Shown: in pieces, positions 1-9,805 of the stretch | Numbering within the stretch: the first letter of the stretch is position 1 | How the letters are laid out: every line of letters starts with the position of its first letter | Source of the DNA: an uncultured Lysobacteraceae bacterium | GTDB taxonomy: Bacteria > Pseudomonadota > Gammaproteobacteria > Xanthomonadales > Xanthomonadaceae | DNA: 64,000 nt | Assembly: GCA_946480825.1 (NCBI GenBank) | Contig: CAMLLG010000011.1 | Span: forward strand, 10,074 to 74,073 | Reading direction: 5' to 3' | The notes under the pieces: model-generated | The model's database searches: none | Told to the model about the DNA's origin: nothing | Seen by the model: only the letters and a program-made list of their open reading frames with translations | Translations under genes and position numbers: made by a program

Positions 1-1
1 C

Positions 2-583
2 GGCGGCGCCGAATACCAGTCCGGCGGCGGTCTGTGCTCGATCGGCTTCTCGGTGACCCGCAGCACCACCAAGGGCTTCGCCACCGCCGGCCACTGCGGC
101 GGCGTCGGCACGACGGTGCGGCTCTCGGGCACGACGGTCGGCTCGGTGCAGGGCCGTTACTATCCCGGCGGCGATCAGGCCTGGGCGAACGTGCGCAGCA
201 CCGACACCCTGTTCGGCCAGGTGACCAAGTACAACGGCACCGTGCAGCGCGTGCTGGGCCGCACCGTGGCGCCGATCGGCGCGGCGGTCTGCCGTTCCGG
301 CCGCACCACCGGCTGGCGCTGCGGCACCATCGTGTCCTACAACAACACCGCCAACTACGGTGCGGGCAGCGTAAGCGGTCTCACCCGCTCCACCGCATGC
401 GCCGGCCAGGGCGACTCCGGCGGTTCCTGGATCACCGGTACCGGCCAGGCGCAGGGCGTGACCTCGGGCGGCCAGCTGCCCGCCGGCAGCAACAACAACT
501 GCGGCGTGGCCAGCCCGATCACCTGGTTCCAGCCGATCAATCCGATCCTGAGCCGCTTCGGCCTGACCCTGGTCCTGGGTTGA
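2..583 (+). CDS. Alpha-lytic-protease-like secreted serine protease (S1E), 5' truncated
   Basis: The window opens almost at the mature N-terminus of a chymotrypsin-fold secreted protease; the signal peptide and pro-region lie outside. The catalytic His is in TAGHCG (His codon 92-94), the Asp is probably in GGDQAWANV, and the nucleophile is in GDSGGSW. Six cysteines sit where alpha-lytic protease has its three disulfides (LCS/GHC, VCRSG/WRCG, TACAG/NNNCG), and CRSGRTTG and ANYGAG are close to Lysobacter alpha-lytic protease. That family is made as a pre-pro-protein and lyses or degrades other microbes outside the cell. A strong hairpin follows the stop codon. The family call is firm; the exact substrate preference is not visible. 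Confidence 0.93.
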   Translation, partial: GGAEYQSGGGLCSIGFSVTRSTTKGFATAGHCGGVGTTVRLSGTTVGSVQGRYYPGGDQAWANVRSTDTLFGQVTKYNGTVQRVLGRTVAPIGAAVCRSGRTTGWRCGTIVSYNNTANYGAGSVSGLTRSTACAGQGDSGGSWITGTGQAQGVTSGGQLPAGSNNNCGVASPITWFQPINPILSRFGLTLVLG

Positions 584-611
584 TCCTTTCCGCGGTCGAT
601 GTGCGATCCCG

Positions 612-643
612 CGATGCCCCGGCTTGTCCGGGGCATCGTCTTT
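612..643 (+). terminator. Rho-independent-type terminator after the S1 protease
   Basis: A perfect 11-bp stem (612-622 with 628-638) with the 5-nt loop CTTGT lies 28 nt past the protease stop and is followed by TCTTT. The T-tract is short, so termination may be only moderate. A T6 run further on, near 652-657, is not attached to the stem. Confidence 0.6.
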
Positions 644-662
644 GCGGAGCGTGTTTTTTCGC

Positions 663-707
663 AGCATCGGTTTCCGAAGCATCGGTTTCCGAGGCATCGC
701 CGTTCGA
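663..707. repeat. Three 15-bp tandem repeats
   Basis: The unit AGCATCGGTTTCCGA occurs exactly at 663-677 and 678-692, followed by a degenerate third copy at 693-707. It lies in the 238-nt gap between the protease and the next gene. No function is apparent; slippage-generated spacer DNA is the simplest reading. Confidence 0.7.
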
Positions 708-821
708 GGTTTGGCCGTCCGCGGGTCGTTGTCGCGCGCGCTGACTTCCGGCACGGGCCGCGGCCGCCGTTTGCGAGAACGATGGCGCATCCGCTTCCGC
801 CATCCATCTCCGGAGCCCCGC

Positions 822-2003
822 ATGACGCTGCAACGACGCGATGTCCTCAAACTCGGCGCACTCGGACTGGCCGCGGCCGCCCTCGGTCCGCATGCCGGCG
901 CGCATGCCGAAACGCCGCCCGTGTCGCCGGCGAAGGCGGACGCGCCGCTCGATCTGCTGATTCTCGGCGGCACCGGCCTCACCGGCCCGCACCAGGTGCG
1001 TTACGCGCTGGCGCGCGGACATCGGGTCACGATCTTCAACCGCGGTCGCAAACAGCGCGAATGGCCCGGCCACGTCGAACAATTGCTGGGCGATCGCGAC
1101 ACCAACGATTACGCCGCGTTGAAGGCCGAAATCGCGAAGGGCCGGCGCTGGGACGCGGTCATCGACAACCCCAGCAGCGTGCCGGCGTGGATTCGCGACG
1201 CGGCGGCGGTGCTCAAGGGCCACGTCGGCGGCTACACCATGATTTCCAGTTTGTCGGCCTACGCCGGCAACGCGATTCCCGGCGAAGACGAGAACGCGCC
1301 GCTGGCGCGCTTCGACGGCGATCCGCTGAAGGAAACGATGGCGACGCTGCGCGCCGATATGGGCAAATATTCCGGCCTGAAGGCGGCGACCGAAGCGGAG
1401 ACGCGAAAACACTTCGGCGCGAACGCGACGATCGTTCGCCCCGGGCTGATCGTCGGTCCCGGCGACGAGACCGACCGGTTCACCTATTGGCCGCTGCGCA
1501 TGCGCCGCGGCGGCGATGTGCTCTGCCCCGGCGATGGCCGCGACCCGGTGAAATTCATCGATGCGCGCGATCTCGGCGAATGGATGATCCGCCTCGCGGA
1601 ACAGAAGGCGCGCGGTGCGTACAACGCCATCGGCCCGGACTACGCGCTCGACAACGCCGCGATGCTGTACGGCATCCGCGCCTCGACCACCCAGGGCGCG
1701 CGCCTCGTCTTCGTGCCGACGGACTTTCTCGAAGCGCAGAACGTCTCGCCCTGGGGCGACATGCCGGTATGGGTGCCGAACGCCGGCGACAGCGCCGGCT
1801 TCCACACCCGCAGCAACGCCAAAGCCATCGCCGCCGGACTCACCTTCCGCAGTCTCGCCGACACCGTCGCCGCGACGCTGGCGTGGTACGACGCATTGCC
1901 GGAAGAACGCCGCAAGGCCGGGCCGCGCGCGGGGATCAAACCGGAGCGCGAAGTCGAGGTGTTGGCCGCTTGGAAGGCGCGGGCGGGCAAAAACACATCG
2001 TAA
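822..2003 (+). CDS. Tat-exported NAD(P)-dependent epimerase/dehydratase-like protein
   Basis: A 393-residue protein starting with a twin-arginine-type signal (QRRDVLKLGALGL, residues 4-16) and an Ala-rich hydrophobic stretch ending near AHAE. It is followed by a Rossmann fold of the extended SDR type: LLILGGTGLTG holds the dinucleotide-binding glycines, and VRPGLIVGPGDETDRF resembles the substrate-binding part of NAD-dependent epimerases. Such proteins reduce or epimerise nucleotide sugars or related compounds, but a Tat signal suggests a folded, cofactor-loaded periplasmic enzyme. The substrate is not predictable. The ATG at 822 was chosen because it directly precedes the RR motif; the frame stays open further upstream without a credible signal. 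Confidence 0.75.
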   Translation: MTLQRRDVLKLGALGLAAAALGPHAGAHAETPPVSPAKADAPLDLLILGGTGLTGPHQVRYALARGHRVTIFNRGRKQREWPGHVEQLLGDRDTNDYAALKAEIAKGRRWDAVIDNPSSVPAWIRDAAAVLKGHVGGYTMISSLSAYAGNAIPGEDENAPLARFDGDPLKETMATLRADMGKYSGLKAATEAETRKHFGANATIVRPGLIVGPGDETDRFTYWPLRMRRGGDVLCPGDGRDPVKFIDARDLGEWMIRLAEQKARGAYNAIGPDYALDNAAMLYGIRASTTQGARLVFVPTDFLEAQNVSPWGDMPVWVPNAGDSAGFHTRSNAKAIAAGLTFRSLADTVAATLAWYDALPEERRKAGPRAGIKPEREVEVLAAWKARAGKNTS

Positions 2004-2440
2004 TAGCGTCCGTAGTTATTGCTGAAATGATGGGTACGGCGCTTTCAAACAAGTCAGTGGATACTTGTTGCTCCGAGAATACTGCGCATCGAGCATGATG
2101 CGCCTTATAGATTGATGTCTGCTGTTAATAGTGATAAAGATGCCATGCCCGCTCCATTTTAGGGGAGCGGGGAATGCCATACGACAGGTGGCCGGCAGAT
2201 GCAATACGCAGATGCCAACCACCGGACCATGGTGACCACGAGAGTTGTCAGTGTTTCGACGACCAGCGTCATCAGAAGTTCCTCCGTTGTATTTAGGCAG
2301 TTCAATGATCTTGAACGACGCGGCTAAACCTCGAATATTATCGAGGTGGGTAGGGCACATTGAAATATGGCCTGGCAGTACAGCAGGGGGAGGCAATGGT
2401 CGCCGCAACCAGCCTCGCCCTGTAAAACAAAGGTCAAGAC
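2004..2440 (+). ncRNA. AT-richer structured leader of the reverse transcriptase, putative template ncRNA
   Basis: These 437 nt hold no recognisable gene and are clearly less GC-rich than the flanking chromosome. Four hairpins are visible: 2148-2155 with 2164-2171 (8 bp, flanked by direct repeats ATGCCAT at 2140 and 2174); 2187-2196 with 2214-2223 (10 positions, two mismatches); 2300-2305 with 2311-2316 (6 bp, 5-nt loop); and 2328-2334 with 2341-2347 (7 bp, 6-nt loop). A poor promoter-like pair, TTGATG (2112) and TAAAGA (2135) with 17-nt spacing, precedes them. DRT2- and DRT9-type defence RTs use a non-coding RNA just upstream of the RT gene as template, which is the basis for this call. RNA boundaries are unknown. 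Confidence 0.4.
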
Positions 2441-3715
2441 ATGGAATTCAAAACAAAACCAAAAACAGCACTGGAAGCCGCAAGTCGGCCGCGTCCTTAC
2501 GTGCATTTCGATTTGCCTTTTGAGAAAGGCGATACAGAATCGATACAAACCATCGTTGCAGACCCATCTGCAGTTTGCAGGCACTCTTTTTACCCTTTTT
2601 TACGTCTAGACTTGATTCGCAACAAGGTAAAAAAATTACCGGGCGGAAAGAAAGAGTTCGACCTAAAAATACGCGAGATTCGCTATGCTTCTCACAAAGA
2701 TTCCGCGATCTATGCTTATTACAATTTCTTACTTTCAGAAAAGTACGAAAATCGAGTTTCCGCACTTGGCATTGACACAGAAATAGTTGCTTTCAGATCG
2801 CTCGGAAAATCAAACATAGATTTTGCCGCAGAAGCATTTGACTGGATTAAAAAAAGCACACCATGCGTCGCGCTTGGTTTTGACGTAAAAGATTTTTTCG
2901 GATCTCTGGACCATGCACTGCTAAAAAAACAATGGGCTGCAGTTCTGGGTGAAACCAGCCTCCCAGATGATCATTACTCGGTCTTCCGAGCGATAACAAA
3001 GCATGCATCTGTAGAGCTGATAGAAGCAAGAAAAAAACTTGGGATAAGCCGTTCGAAGCTAGAAAAATCCAAAAAGTTTTGCAGCGCAGAAGAATTTAGG
3101 TGTGTCATCCGCGACGGCGGGCTAATCAATGTAAATAAAAATAATTTTGGCATACCACAAGGCTCTCCTATCAGTGCGCTTTTGTCCAACCTATATTTGC
3201 TTCCATTCGACGAAAAAATAAAGATCCATACAAAAAAATGGAATGGTTTCTACAGAAGATATTGTGACGACATATTGATTGTCGTTCCGATTGCTCACAA
3301 GAATGAAGCTTGTGAAAAAGTCAAAGAATTACTTAAAGAATTGAAGTTGGAAGTTCAAGACAAGAAGACCCTTGTGTGCACTTTCACTCCCGTTGCCGAC
3401 AGACCACTTCAGTATCTTGGATTTTTATTCGATGGAATAAACATTTATCTCCGCTCAGGGGGAATAGCTAGATTCTTCAAAAAAATGCGCGCAGGGGTTC
3501 GACTTCACACCAAGGCAAAGAGGAAAGATGGGAAAACTCTTTTGCATGTTCAGCGACGAAAGAAGTTATTGAATGCCTACACTGAACATGCGCCTGAGAA
3601 GGCGCGAAGCTACATGAACTATGTAAAGCGGACCGCACATAAAACAGACTCAGATTCGCCTATACGCCAACTCAAAGCACATAAAAAGAAATTCAAAAAG
3701 TTGATTGAAGAGTAA
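2441..3715 (+). CDS. Stand-alone reverse transcriptase, probable antiviral DRT (DRT2/UG2-like)
   Basis: A 424-residue RNA-directed DNA polymerase. RT motif A is FDVKDFFGSL (residues 147-156, catalytic D148), motif B is GIPQGSPISALLSN (237-250), motif C is YCDD (274-277) and motif E is LQYLGFLFD (323-331). No maturase, endonuclease or fused effector domain follows, and no group II intron or msr/msd-like repeat is evident. Base composition is strikingly AT-rich and Lys codons are frequent, unlike the neighbours, so it was acquired horizontally. Length, the YCDD box and the structured leader fit the DRT2 class, in which the RT copies an upstream ncRNA into repeated cDNA during phage infection; other unknown-group RTs such as DRT9 remain possible. 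A weak AAAGG precedes the ATG. Confidence 0.85.
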   Translation: MEFKTKPKTALEAASRPRPYVHFDLPFEKGDTESIQTIVADPSAVCRHSFYPFLRLDLIRNKVKKLPGGKKEFDLKIREIRYASHKDSAIYAYYNFLLSEKYENRVSALGIDTEIVAFRSLGKSNIDFAAEAFDWIKKSTPCVALGFDVKDFFGSLDHALLKKQWAAVLGETSLPDDHYSVFRAITKHASVELIEARKKLGISRSKLEKSKKFCSAEEFRCVIRDGGLINVNKNNFGIPQGSPISALLSNLYLLPFDEKIKIHTKKWNGFYRRYCDDILIVVPIAHKNEACEKVKELLKELKLEVQDKKTLVCTFTPVADRPLQYLGFLFDGINIYLRSGGIARFFKKMRAGVRLHTKAKRKDGKTLLHVQRRKKLLNAYTEHAPEKARSYMNYVKRTAHKTDSDSPIRQLKAHKKKFKKLIEE

Positions 3716-3843
3716 TTCCTCGCATCAAAATAGTTTTCTGGGGTTACATGCAGAGCACATTCCGAAGACGAAGCGCATCCTCGTAATGGTTGAGGATAAA
3801 CGACTAGATGCAGGCTCAACGCACGGATGCCGTAAGCCAGTTC

Positions 3844-3874
3844 GTAGCCCGGGTCTCGCCAACGGCGAGACCCG
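3844..3874 (+). repeat. REP palindrome with GTAG head
   Basis: GTAG at 3844-3847 is followed by an 11-bp perfect stem, 3850-3860 with 3864-3874, and the 3-nt loop AAC. It matches the REPs at 6097 and 6741 apart from small changes and lies just upstream of a broken RAYT, as the 6097 copy lies upstream of the intact one. Confidence 0.85.
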
Positions 3875-3942
3875 TTGAAACCTCACGGCAATTCCGGAAT
3901 TTTCCGATATCGGATGGGTCGTGGAGATCGCATCCTGCGTGG

Positions 3943-4150
3943 ATGGTGCTGTATCGACGCGATGGAGTGCCCGGCGACACCTATTTCTTCACGCTGACGT
4001 TGGCGAACCGTTCCGACCGGACGCTCATCGAGCAGATCGATGCCTTGCGATGGTCTTTACGGGAGACCAGAACCGAACGTCCGTTCGAGATCATGGCGAT
4101 GGCGATCTTGCCGGATCACCTGCACGCAATCTTTCGCCTTATCCAAGGCG
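3943..4150 (+). pseudogene. RAYT (REP-associated tyrosine transposase), 3'-truncated copy
   Basis: The translated stretch runs [11 protein letters not shown] to [10 protein letters not shown] and matches residues 1-65 of the complete RAYT at 6196-6723, including its upstream REP and spacer. Similarity stops near 4150, about 45 nt before the 3' end of the convergent yadH gene, so the C-terminal part with the catalytic Tyr (HYNPV region) is missing. The HUH box is intact here (PDHLHA). The reading frame continues across the break into unrelated sequence overlapping yadH. It is a remnant, not a functional transposase, and probably marks an old rearrangement next to the RT island. Confidence 0.8.
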
Positions 4151-4196
4151 CATTACTACGTCCCGTGAGCGCCCGCGACCGGGAAATCGCCCTGCC

Positions 4197-5947
<1,751 letters not shown>

Positions 5948-6096
5948 GGGATCGCTGTCGCGGAGATCGGATCGATGATCGTACCGGAGCGGGTGCCCAC
6001 GCACCGTCCCGCAGGCGGGAAATTCAATCCCGATCCGTCGCCGCGATGCGCGCGGTCACGCGCCGTGAGCGCGTCGATGCGGTGGTGGTGCAGTCC

Positions 6097-6129
6097 GTAG
6101 CCCGGGTCTCGCCACCGGCGAGACCCGGG
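6097..6129 (+). repeat. REP palindrome, 5' flank of the RAYT gene
   Basis: GTAG at 6097-6100 is followed by a 13-bp perfect stem, 6101-6113 with 6117-6129, and the loop ACC. It is the mirror partner of the REP at 6741-6773; the two bracket the transposase in opposite orientation. Confidence 0.9.
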
Positions 6130-6195
6130 GAATCCTTACAACGCGCGCGGACTTTCCCGATACCGCATGGCGTTCAAAGATCGCATCGTGCCCCG

Positions 6196-6723
6196 ATGGT
6201 TCTGTATCGACGCAATCGTGTGCCCGGCGGCACTTGTTTCTTCACGCTGACGTTGGCGGATCGTTCTTCGCGGACGCTCGTCGAACAGATCGACGCTCTG
6301 CGATGGTCGTTACGGAAGACCAAGACGGAGCGCCCGTTCGAGATCGTCGCGATGGTGGTGTTGCCGGATCGCTCGCATGCCGTCTGGCGTTTACCGGAAG
6401 GCGATAATGCGTATTCGACACGGTTGCCGGTTTTCAAAGGCAGTTTCACGCGGGCTTTGAAAGCCCGGGGTGCATTTATTCCACGGTCCAGTCGCCGAGA
6501 GCCAACCGTGTGGGCCCGGCGTTTCTGGGAGCACACGATCCGCGACGACGACGATCTGCGGACGCATGTCGACTACGTCCACTACAACCCGGTCAAACAT
6601 GGTTTGGCCGGTCGTGTTTCGGCTTGGCCGTATTCCACGTTCCATCGTGATGTCGCGATGGGCAGAGTGCATCGCGATCGGGGTGTGGCGCAGGGCAGCG
6701 TGTGTGCGGGCGAAGATGGATGA
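6196..6723 (+). CDS. RAYT: REP-associated tyrosine transposase (Y1/IS200-like fold), altered HUH motif
   Basis: A 175-residue member of the TnpA_REP family, single-strand nucleases that process REP hairpins. It has the N-terminal [20 protein letters not shown] block, the conserved [11 protein letters not shown] region and [17 protein letters not shown] carrying the catalytic-Tyr neighbourhood. The metal-binding HxH box, normally PDHLH and still PDHLHA in the broken copy at 3943, reads PDRSHA here, so the first histidine is replaced by Arg and activity is doubtful. Inverted REPs lie on both sides, the usual arrangement for domesticated RAYTs. The ATG at 6196 matches the conserved start of the family. 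Confidence 0.88.
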   Translation: MVLYRRNRVPGGTCFFTLTLADRSSRTLVEQIDALRWSLRKTKTERPFEIVAMVVLPDRSHAVWRLPEGDNAYSTRLPVFKGSFTRALKARGAFIPRSSRREPTVWARRFWEHTIRDDDDLRTHVDYVHYNPVKHGLAGRVSAWPYSTFHRDVAMGRVHRDRGVAQGSVCAGEDG

Positions 6724-6740
6724 GTGTCGGTCACGGTCAT

Positions 6741-6773
6741 CCCGGGTCTCGCCGGTGGCGAGACCCGGGCTAC
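6741..6773 (-). repeat. REP palindrome, 3' flank of the RAYT gene
   Basis: A 13-bp perfect stem, 6741-6753 with 6757-6769, loop GGT, ends in CTAC (6770-6773), which is the GTAG head read on the opposite strand. It is inverted relative to the REP at 6097 and is located between the RAYT and the convergent UPF0149 gene, where it could also act as a terminator or mRNA-stabilising hairpin. Confidence 0.9.
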
Positions 6774-6817
6774 GGGTTTTCGATCAAGTCATTGCCGGAT
6801 GGTTTTGAACAAAGCGC

Positions 6818-7528
6818 TCAACCCGCGCCGTGGCACTTCTTGTATTTCTTCCCGCTGCCGCAGGGGCACGGGTCGTTGCGGTCGGGGGTGATCGCGCGGC
6901 GCCGCGGGACGCGCGGCGTGAGGGCGTCGATGCGATGGTGGTGCAGGTCGGCGAGCATGCCGGGCAGTTCGACGATGATGCCCAGGCGCTCCTTGTAGTC
7001 GAGCGGCGCGGGTTCGGCGGTCGGGTCTTCGCCGAGGACCTCGCCGGTGGCGAGGCGGTCGAGGAAGGTGAAGATCTCGTCGATCCAGTCGTGTTCGTCC
7101 AGCCATGCGTCCCAGGCCGCTTCGCGCAATTCGACGCCGCGGAAGAAGCCGAAGGCCCAGTCGCGGCCGACATCGAGTTCGTCGTCGTCGTGTTCGGACG
7201 GATCTTCCGGCAGCCACAGCAGCGGCGCGAGGTGATCGGGCAGGTCGTCGCCGGCATGGCGCACGCGCTGTTCGACCATGCGCGCATGCGCGGCGAGCAG
7301 CGCGTCAACCTCGGCGGCTTCTTCGGCGCCGTCCCAGCGCGGGGGTTTGCCGCCCCACACCACCGGCTGCCATTCCTCCGGCGGCACGGTCTCGGGCGAG
7401 ACCGCCAGCGCGGACAGGAAGCCGTCCAGCGCTTCGAGGTTGAAGCCCTTGAACGGCACCGCGCGGGTATCGAGCAGGTCGGAGAGGCGTTCGAGGCGGG
7501 CGTCGTCGAGGAGGTCGGTGCTGGACAT
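6818..7528 (-). CDS. UPF0149 (YecA-like) protein with C-terminal SEC-C zinc motif
   Basis: A 236-residue, acidic, Asp/Glu-rich cytoplasmic protein. The N-terminal two thirds ([20 protein letters not shown], then [13 protein letters not shown]) match the UPF0149/YecA family. The C-terminus [15 protein letters not shown] is a SEC-C metal-binding motif like that at the end of SecA. In E. coli YecA the motif binds metal and the protein has been linked to SecA and ribosomes; a role near protein export or nascent chains is therefore plausible but not shown. It is convergent with the RAYT, and no clear Shine-Dalgarno precedes the ATG. Confidence 0.85.
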   Translation of the reverse strand: MSSTDLLDDARLERLSDLLDTRAVPFKGFNLEALDGFLSALAVSPETVPPEEWQPVVWGGKPPRWDGAEEAAEVDALLAAHARMVEQRVRHAGDDLPDHLAPLLWLPEDPSEHDDDELDVGRDWAFGFFRGVELREAAWDAWLDEHDWIDEIFTFLDRLATGEVLGEDPTAEPAPLDYKERLGIIVELPGMLADLHHHRIDALTPRVPRRRAITPDRNDPCPCGSGKKYKKCHGAG

Positions 7529-7666
7529 GGCGTTTGTGCGGCGGCCTGGCAGGCGGAATGGCGCCTAGGGTAATCGACCCGGCGATGCGCGCGAGCGACC
7601 AAGACGGATCAATCGCGGCGCAGCGCCGGCGGTTACGCTGGATGGCGTCGCCCCGCGGACTCGCCC

Positions 7667-8206
7667 ATGCGCCTGCTTCGATCGTGTTTTCTCGGTGCGC
7701 TCGTCGTGCTGCCCGTCGCCATGCACGCGTCCGCACAGACGCCGCTGCCCGCGCCGCCGCCGGCCTGCGACGCGCCCGAACATCATCAGTTCGATTTCTG
7801 GCTGGGCGCATGGGAGGTGACCGGTGGGCCGCAGCGCGACCGCATCGTCGGCCACAGCACGATCGACCGCGTCGCCGGTGGCTGCGCACTGCGCGAGCGC
7901 TGGGTGAACGCGGGCGGCAGCGACGGCCACAGCCTCAATGTCTACGATCGCGTCGCGCGCCGCTGGACCCAGTTCTGGATCGGTGCCGACGGTGTGGTCC
8001 TGCGGCTCGAAGGCGGCCTGCGCGCGGACGGCGCGATGGCGATGGAAGGCGCGCTGCCCGACGGCAGGGGCGGCGTGCAGCGCCAGCGCATCGTGTGGAC
8101 GCCGGAACCCGACGGCAGCGTGGTCCAGCAATGGGACACCTCCGACGACGACGGGGCGACGTGGCAGGTGTCGTTCGTCGGCGTGTACCGACGCAAGGCG
8201 CGTTGA
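7667..8206 (+). CDS. Exported protein of unknown function (DUF1579-like fold)
   Basis: A 179-residue protein with a Sec signal peptide (residues 1-23, hydrophobic core FLGALVVLPVAMHA, cleavage probably after ASA). The mature part begins with two close cysteines' worth of spacer and the motif HHQFDFWLGAWEV, seen in periplasmic proteins of the DUF1579/lipocalin-like group, then repeated beta-strand patterns such as LNVYDRVARRWTQFWIG and GSVVQQWDTSDDDGATW. Such proteins are annotated only as hypothetical or sensory-type. It is convergent with the molybdenum operon, whose last gene ends 8 nt away. Confidence 0.6.
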   Translation: MRLLRSCFLGALVVLPVAMHASAQTPLPAPPPACDAPEHHQFDFWLGAWEVTGGPQRDRIVGHSTIDRVAGGCALRERWVNAGGSDGHSLNVYDRVARRWTQFWIGADGVVLRLEGGLRADGAMAMEGALPDGRGGVQRQRIVWTPEPDGSVVQQWDTSDDDGATWQVSFVGVYRRKAR

Positions 8207-8213
8207 AGACGCG

Positions 8214-8795
8214 CTAGTCGCGCGGCAGGTCCGCGGGTGTGTCGACATCGCCGGGCGGGTGCGGTGCGGGGTGATCGACGGGATCGCGTTCGTCGCGCAG
8301 CAGCGCGCGTGCACCCTGATCGCCGCGCAGGGCCGCCAGCGCGGAGAAGGCCGTGCGCGGAAACACCGCCGGCACGCCGCGCACGCCGTCGTAACGCGAG
8401 GCGACCATCCGTTGCGGGTGGGCGCCGGCCAGCACCAGCAGCGCGCGCAGCCAGATCGCGTCGACCGCGTACTGATCGGTCAACAGCACCAGCAGACGTT
8501 CGACCGCCGGGTCCGCGTCGACCTGCGCGACCACCGCGCGCAGCGAGGCCGAGAGTCCGTCGTCGGCAGTGGCCACGTCGACGCGCGCGATGGCCGTGCC
8601 GTCGCCCGGCAGCGCCAGCGTGCGCCACAGCGCGTCGCCGTCCGCGCCGAGCGCGACGACCACCCGCGGCGCCACCGCGCAGGCGGTGTCGAGCGCGCGC
8701 TGCAGCAGCGTGCGGCCTTGCCAGCGCACCAGCGCCTTGGGTCGACCCAGACGCGAGGAACGACCGGCGGCGAGGATCGCGACCGCGGTGCTCAT
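8214..8795 (-). CDS. MocA-like molybdopterin nucleotidyltransferase
   Basis: A 193-residue NTP-transferase (MobA/MocA family). The nucleotide-binding signature is AILAAGRSSRLGRPKALVRW (residues 5-24), and later VPAVFPRTAFSALAALRGDQGARALL matches the family's product-binding region. It attaches CMP or GMP to molybdopterin to make the dinucleotide cofactor used by xanthine-oxidase-type enzymes. It is the last gene of the molybdenum hydroxylase operon, and its ATG overlaps the xdhC-like stop (ATGA). The operon context makes MCD synthesis (MocA) the better choice over MGD synthesis (MobA), though the sequence alone does not prove it. Confidence 0.8.
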   Translation of the reverse strand: MSTAVAILAAGRSSRLGRPKALVRWQGRTLLQRALDTACAVAPRVVVALGADGDALWRTLALPGDGTAIARVDVATADDGLSASLRAVVAQVDADPAVERLLVLLTDQYAVDAIWLRALLVLAGAHPQRMVASRYDGVRGVPAVFPRTAFSALAALRGDQGARALLRDERDPVDHPAPHPPGDVDTPADLPRD

Positions 8796-9778
8796 GCCTC
8801 GGCGCGAGTCGTCGAGGGTGCGCGCGTTCCTGTCGCGCGCGCGTCTTCGGGATGGCAGCGTTCGCGATAAGCCTGCATCGCTTCGGCGAGGATCGACACC
8901 GCGAGTTCCTGCGGATCGCGCGCGCGCGGCAACAGCCCGAGCGGGCTGCGCAGGCGCGCCCGCGATGCGGCGGCGACGCCGAGCGCTTCCAGCCGTTCGA
9001 GCCGCAGCGCCTGGGTGCGCGGGCTGCCCATCGCGCCGACCAGACAGGCGTCGCTGTCGAGCGCGCGCTGCAGGAACGGCAGTTCCCAGTCGTGATCGTG
9101 GAACAGGGTGATGGCCGCGGTCCAGGCATCGAAGAGATCGGCATCGAATGCGAGCGGCGGCAGGGTGTGCTGCGCCTGCAGCACGTGCAGGCGCACCCCG
9201 AGCGCATCCAGCGGCGCCTGCAGATCGCGGTCCGGGCTGAACGCGATCGTCTCGATGTCCGCGGCGCGCGCCAGCCGGCACATCGCCAGCAGCGTGTCGC
9301 CGGCGCCGGCCAGCACCAGCCGCAGCGGCGGCAAGCGCCGTACGACGACGGCGTCCGCGGTCGGCAGGGCGTCGGCGACGCAGATCGGCGGCGATGCGGG
9401 ATCGTGCCAGTGCAGCGAGAACGGTGTGCGGTGGGTGATCGCCTGCGCGATCGCCTCGACGGTCGCGGCAGGCACCGCGCCGTCGAACTGCAGGTCCAGG
9501 CCGCTGCCGCAGGGCAGCACGATGTCGACGTAGGGCGAATCTTCGCCGTAGCGCACGCGGCGGCTGATGCCGTCGGCCAGCGCGCGCCGCGCATCTTCGA
9601 TCACCGACCCGTCGAGACAGCCGCCGGAGAACGAGCCGGCAACCTCGCCGCCTTCGGTCACGGCCATCTGCGCGCCGATCCGGCGCGGTGCGGCGCCGTG
9701 GATGCCGATCAGGGTGACCAGCGCGCAGCGTTCGTTCCGCCGCGCGCTGGCGATCAACAGCTCAAGCGCACCCGGCAT
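8792..9778 (-). CDS. XdhC/CoxI family molybdenum-cofactor sulfuration chaperone
   Basis: A 328-residue protein with the N-terminal XdhC_CoxI domain (LVTLIGIHGAAPRRIGAQMAV, then GSFSGGCLDGSVIEDA) and a C-terminal Rossmann-like XdhC domain (LRLVLAGAGDTLLAMCRLA, then ACLVGAMGSPRTQALR). Family members bind Mo cofactor and help sulfurate and insert it into xanthine-dehydrogenase-type enzymes. It sits 27 nt after the large subunit gene and overlaps the MocA-like gene, so all four genes of this locus appear to be one transcript serving one hydroxylase. Confidence 0.87.
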   Translation of the reverse strand: MPGALELLIASARRNERCALVTLIGIHGAAPRRIGAQMAVTEGGEVAGSFSGGCLDGSVIEDARRALADGISRRVRYGEDSPYVDIVLPCGSGLDLQFDGAVPAATVEAIAQAITHRTPFSLHWHDPASPPICVADALPTADAVVVRRLPPLRLVLAGAGDTLLAMCRLARAADIETIAFSPDRDLQAPLDALGVRLHVLQAQHTLPPLAFDADLFDAWTAAITLFHDHDWELPFLQRALDSDACLVGAMGSPRTQALRLERLEALGVAAASRARLRSPLGLLPRARDPQELAVSILAEAMQAYRERCHPEDARATGTRAPSTTRAEA

Positions 9779-9805
9779 CGCGCACCGCGGTCGTGCCTGC
9801 AGGGG

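Noticed and set aside
537..1805. Long minus-strand and other-frame ORFs over most genes, for example opposite the epimerase, XdhC, TonB receptor and MoxR operon
   Set aside because: They are rich in Arg, Ala and Pro, lack ribosome sites and conserved motifs, and are the usual shadows of high-GC coding sequence.
2016..2408. A 130-codon open frame on the minus strand in the RT leader
   Set aside because: No ribosome site, no recognisable domain, and it overlaps the hairpins. Listed only as a caution for the stop-free-frame argument.
2441..3715. Group II intron or retron interpretation of the RT
   Set aside because: There is no maturase or endonuclease domain after the RT, and no intron boundary or msr/msd inverted repeats were seen.
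3777..3797. A 6-bp hairpin after the RT gene as terminator
   Set aside because: The stem ATCCTC/GAGGAT is short and no T-tract follows.
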